Assembly: GCA_029240395.1 (NCBI GenBank)
Contig: JAREAJ010000025.1
Coordinates: 1 to 9,785 of the forward strand
DNA length: 9,785 nucleotides
Source: Nitrososphaeraceae archaeon
GTDB lineage: Archaea; Thermoproteota; Nitrososphaeria; Nitrososphaerales; Nitrososphaeraceae
Reading direction: 5' to 3'
Below are positions 7,218-9,785 of the stretch, piece by piece (within the stretch, counting starts at the first letter, position 1; each line of letters opens with the position of its first letter). The notes below the pieces were generated by a model. The model saw nothing but the letters and a program-made list of their open reading frames with translations. It did no database searches and was not told the DNA's origin. A program made the translations under genes and the position numbers.

Positions 7218-7299
7218 CTGACTGTTTATAGGGATATCTATAAAACCAAAATACACATGTTATATTGTGTCTTTGGTTTATCAGTCAGTCAACCCTATA
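7218..7299. repeat. Nested inverted repeats in the ligase/MFS divergent spacer
   Basis: Three inverted pairs lie in 82 bases. AAACCAAA (7243-7250) pairs with TTTGGTTT (7272-7279), extended inward by ACACA (7253-7257) with TGTGT (7266-7270). TATAGGG (7227-7233) pairs with CCCTATA (7293-7299) around nearly the same centre. CTGACTG (7218-7224) matches CAGTCAG (7282-7288) around a centre about eight bases away. TATA-like boxes lie within this symmetry: TTTATAGGG on the plus strand near 7225 and TATAGGG on the minus strand near 7299. The arrangement suggests an operator for a dimeric regulator acting on one or both divergent genes, or a structured leader of the MFS transcript. No known operator is recognised. 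Confidence 0.55.
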
Positions 7300-7352
7300 C
7301 TTGTATTATTATTTTTGTTTGAAAACAGCAAATACAAATATGATACTTATGT

Positions 7353-8618
7353 ATGATTTCTAAGAAAAAGAACCATAACAGTTTTCAGATAATCTCACTG
7401 CTACTAGCCAGAGTATTTTATTCTGCTAATTGGTTCAATATCGCATCTATTTTTTTCTTAATCGCATTGGATCTGAAACAAGATGTATCTATGCTTGGGT
7501 TAGTTACAGCGAGTTTTATCATTGGAGTAGGTGTATTTCAGGTACCGGCCGGCATCTTGGCTGCGAGATATGGTGCTAGTAAAACAGCGGTGTCCGGAAT
7601 TTTGATCGCATCGTTTTGTGCCCTCCTTACGGGTATTTCAAATGACATTCTTCAGATAGTTATATTAAGATTCGTTGTAGGCTTGGGAATGGCGTGCTTT
7701 TTTGGACCTAGTGTAATTATGATATCAAAGTATTTGGGCAAGCGCTCTGAAGGTCTCGGAATAGGGTTGATCAACTCGGCACATGCTATAGGAGGAATTA
7801 TAGGTATCTTCGGGTGGGTGATGTTGGCTCAACTTTTTGGTTGGAGGACAAGCCTCATTATTGGTGGAGTGCTGGGTCTGGTTACCGGTTTGGTATTAGT
7901 TATTTCTGCTTTAGTTGCGAGACCAAGTATCAAGAGGCACGATGAAAGAATCCCAATTCAAAATGTAGCTGACAATCTTGATGTAGCGGCTACCAAATCT
8001 CCCGAGGCTGGAGATGGGATAACTCTATCAGGATTACGGCAGACAATATTTAATAGATCTCTAGTTATACTAGGCCTAACATTACTTTCCTTTCAGGCGG
8101 GTTCTAGTATCATTTTGACTTTTGTTGTCTACTACATGGTCAGTAGCTTGAAAATAGATCTCGCCCTTGCAGGTTTTATAGGAAGTCTGAACCTAATAAT
8201 CGCGCTTCTGTTTTCTCCGGTTTTTGGCCGTTTGTATGACAGGACAAAAAAAGCGAAGAATATTTTGATTATCTCTGGTCTAGCCGCGGCGACTAGCGTT
8301 TATGGAATGTCAGTTCCCTCAGTATACGTCTTAATCCCTTCGATGATTGTCTCGGCAGTATTTTTATCCGCCGGATTTGTTATAGTTTATGCTGAGGCAA
8401 AGAGGACAAGTAACACCCAAGGTTTAAACCCCAAATATCAAACGCTAGCCGTAAGCTTTGTTAATGGTATTTCGTTGTTTGGTGCCTTTTGGATTCCCGT
8501 CCTTTTCTCTTTTTCAGTGGACCATTTTGGATTCTCAAATGCGTGGTTTTTGGGAGGTTTAATTGTGCTCATATTCATTTTGCCTGCCTTCAAATTGAAG
8601 CAAAAATTAGCCAGATAA
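7353..8618 (+). CDS. MFS transporter, substrate unknown
   Basis: A 421-residue major facilitator superfamily permease with about twelve membrane helices arranged as two halves, separated by a charged cytoplasmic loop (about 190-232). The loop between helices 2 and 3 carries the family motif A as G67-ILAARYGASK77; the usual Asp is Ala (A71). The equivalent loop of the second half keeps it: G292-RLYDRTKK, with D296 and R297. R106 in ILRFVVGLGMACFFG fits motif B of helix 4, and GWR (163-165) lies in the helix 5/6 region. Family members move small solutes by uniport, symport or antiport; the substrate cannot be told from sequence. The ATG start is followed by a basic N-terminus (MISKKKNH), as expected for the cytoplasmic side. 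It is divergent from the ligase and co-directional with the PDZ gene 81 bases downstream. Confidence 0.95.
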   Translation: MISKKKNHNSFQIISLLLARVFYSANWFNIASIFFLIALDLKQDVSMLGLVTASFIIGVGVFQVPAGILAARYGASKTAVSGILIASFCALLTGISNDILQIVILRFVVGLGMACFFGPSVIMISKYLGKRSEGLGIGLINSAHAIGGIIGIFGWVMLAQLFGWRTSLIIGGVLGLVTGLVLVISALVARPSIKRHDERIPIQNVADNLDVAATKSPEAGDGITLSGLRQTIFNRSLVILGLTLLSFQAGSSIILTFVVYYMVSSLKIDLALAGFIGSLNLIIALLFSPVFGRLYDRTKKAKNILIISGLAAATSVYGMSVPSVYVLIPSMIVSAVFLSAGFVIVYAEAKRTSNTQGLNPKYQTLAVSFVNGISLFGAFWIPVLFSFSVDHFGFSNAWFLGGLIVLIFILPAFKLKQKLAR

Positions 8619-8623
8619 AATAT

Positions 8624-8634
8624 CTATTTTATAT
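8624..8634 (+). promoter_or_regulatory. Candidate TATA box for the PDZ gene
   Basis: CTATTTTATAT begins six bases after the MFS stop codon and about 70 bases before the PDZ start. This would allow the PDZ gene its own promoter with a leader of about 40 bases, although readthrough from the MFS gene is equally possible. Confidence 0.35.
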
Positions 8635-8699
8635 GCGGTTAAGGAGTCTGTTCAAGGTACGGAGCATTTCTCAGTCCCTGTCAAGTAGATACAGAGCGC

Positions 8700-9212
8700 A
8701 TGGTCCGAAATGTTGTTATTCTTTCCCTGCATATGAAATCTGTGGTTGTCATAACTAGCCAGCTACTAATCCCAATTTTTATTTTAGTTGCAATAGTTGG
8801 CTTGTCGTTTGCCTATGTGGGATCCATTGCAGGTCCTTCTTCTTCTGGCTCGTCTACGGGTCAAGGTCAGCCATGGCTTGGGATATCAGCGGTCGAGATC
8901 TCACCAGACTTATCAAACGAAATTGGATTAGCTGAATCATCTGGACTGCTGGTATTGCAAGTAGCCCCCGGCGGACCTGCAGAAAAGGCAGGAATTAAGG
9001 GCGGTAACAGTCTAAAAGTTATTGGTGGGTCAGAAATTCCTATCGGTGGTGATGTAATAATTCGCATAGACGGCAATTCCATTCGAAACCTCAATGACTT
9101 CCGAAGCCTTTTGAGCGGAAAAGAAGTAGGAGATGAGCTACAATTTACCTTGGTTGGACCAAATAACGAAATTAGGAATGTAGATGCAAGATTAGAAGTG
9201 AGACCTGCATAA
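8700..9212 (+). CDS. Membrane-anchored PDZ-domain protein without protease domain
   Basis: A 170-residue protein with an N-terminal hydrophobic helix (about 20-42), a Ser/Gly-rich linker (about 45-57, GPSSSGSSTGQGQ) and one PDZ domain of the DegP/HtrA type (about 58-168). Matching features are the P58-W-L-G-I62 carboxylate-binding loop, VAPGGPAEKAG (88-98), the GGDVIIRIDG turn (116-125) and the final strand ARLEVRP. Such PDZ domains bind C-terminal tails or exposed hydrophobic segments of proteins. HtrA proteases carry a trypsin-like domain between anchor and PDZ, but here the linker joins directly and no His-Asp-Ser triad exists. The domain most likely faces outside the cytoplasmic membrane. 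It may act as an adaptor or substrate-capture factor (inference). The ATG at 8700 gives 11 residues more than the ATG at 8733; the latter yields a cleaner signal-anchor start and may be correct. Confidence 0.92.
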   Translation: MVRNVVILSLHMKSVVVITSQLLIPIFILVAIVGLSFAYVGSIAGPSSSGSSTGQGQPWLGISAVEISPDLSNEIGLAESSGLLVLQVAPGGPAEKAGIKGGNSLKVIGGSEIPIGGDVIIRIDGNSIRNLNDFRSLLSGKEVGDELQFTLVGPNNEIRNVDARLEVRPA

Positions 9213-9331
9213 GGTAGCAGGCTAACAATCCTAGGGGTATCTTTAAGAAAGAGAGCAATAATCCCGCAGTCGAAGGTGGTCAGGAGTAATGGAGCAATTT
9301 CCCTCCAGTTATAAAATCAATGGGATAACAA

Positions 9332-9772
9332 TTAGCTGGCCGGGCTCATCTTCTCAACATTGGCTGCCTTTGGATATTTGGAAATTTCTCCCGGTTTTTT
9401 TACCAAGGACGCTTTATCCTTGATCCTATCTCCCTTTATTAGCATATCTTTGATTTCATAGTTATCTATTAAGGCATCGACAATTTTTGAATACTCTTCT
9501 TTGGGGAGTTCGTTTGATATGCCAATTGAATCAATTGCCTTTAATTTCCAGTAAATATTGAATGCATTTTCGATCGCTATTTCAGAGTCATAGACAACCT
9601 TACCAAAGGCAGTCACAGAGTATCGCCCGTGTTTTCTCTTAATTAGTCCAGCTTTTGTCAAATTAGACAGCCTCGAATAATATTGCTTGCGAGTAATTCT
9701 GGTTTTTGCAAGTAAGTCTTCGCCTTTTTCACCATTAGAGGTAGCGATAGATTTGTAGAGATTAAGTGACAT
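9332..9772 (-). CDS. Winged-helix DNA-binding protein, possibly 5'-truncated by the window edge
   Basis: A 146-residue protein whose N-terminal half is a winged helix-turn-helix. A first helix (about 1-12) is followed by the helix-turn-helix at about 17-43 (GEDLLAKTRITRKQYYSRLSN then LTKAGLIKR) and a beta wing (RKHGRYSVTAFGKVVYD, 46-62). A long helix follows (about 64-82, IENAFNIYWKLKAIDS), the usual dimerisation position, and then a basic, lysine-rich tail of about 50 residues. This layout resembles archaeal winged-helix regulators, with the HGRYSVTAFGK wing the most characteristic part. The ATG at 9772 is usable, but the frame remains open to the window end and the first helix looks slightly short, so the true start may lie outside. 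It is convergent with the PDZ gene. Its target is unknown. Confidence 0.87.
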   Translation of the reverse strand: MSLNLYKSIATSNGEKGEDLLAKTRITRKQYYSRLSNLTKAGLIKRKHGRYSVTAFGKVVYDSEIAIENAFNIYWKLKAIDSIGISNELPKEEYSKIVDALIDNYEIKDMLIKGDRIKDKASLVKKPGEISKYPKAANVEKMSPAS

Positions 9773-9785
9773 AGTATCAGAGATC

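Noticed and set aside
9213..9331. Intergenic stretch between the PDZ and winged-helix genes
   Set aside because: Checked for small ORFs, RNA genes and repeats. A 44-codon plus-strand ORF near 9289 mostly lies opposite the winged-helix gene and looks like its shadow.

Overview
The window looks like chromosomal DNA of an AT-rich archaeon, most likely a Nitrososphaeria (Thaumarchaeota) member close to Nitrososphaera or Nitrosocosmicus. This is inferred from four things: an archaeal-type ATP-dependent DNA ligase, a winged-helix regulator of a type I associate with this group, several TTG/GTG starts, and AT-rich TATA-like elements instead of bacterial -35/-10 boxes. No sequence search was possible, so genus-level placement is tentative. 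I see no rRNA, tRNA, CRISPR array, transposase or integrase.

Layout. Positions 95-1027 (+) encode a PHP-domain metal-dependent phosphoesterase with a near-complete set of metal ligands. A possible 40-residue single-span membrane microprotein lies convergent to it (1214-1092, -). Next, 1399-1956 (+) encodes a single-pass membrane protein with a cytoplasmic domain of unknown function. Positions 4264-2103 (-) form a two-gene unit: a membrane-anchored extracytoplasmic protein of 203 residues, then a polytopic membrane protein of 497 residues. The latter carries two copies of an Asp-x3-His-x9-Ser-Pro-Pro-His motif with identical spacing. A gene-poor stretch (4265-4697) holds the likely promoter of that unit.

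Positions 4698-5075 (+) encode an unrecognised 125-residue protein. A second small ORF with a Cys/His pattern (5033-5278, +) overlaps its 3' end and also the tail of the ligase gene. The ligase (7118-5244, -) is complete and carries a roughly 42-residue hydrophilic insertion in its nucleotidyltransferase domain. Its start faces an MFS transporter gene (7353-8618, +) across a 234-bp divergent spacer with striking inverted repeats. Downstream of the transporter, 8700-9212 (+) encodes a membrane-anchored PDZ protein without a protease domain. The right edge holds a winged-helix DNA-binding protein (9772-9332, -) whose frame stays open to the window end.

The genes do not form one obvious pathway. 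DNA ligase is housekeeping; the others are envelope or regulatory functions. The strongest candidate for an undescribed system is the two-gene membrane unit at 2103-4264, because of its duplicated, precisely spaced Asp/His/SPPH motif and its co-directional extracytoplasmic partner.
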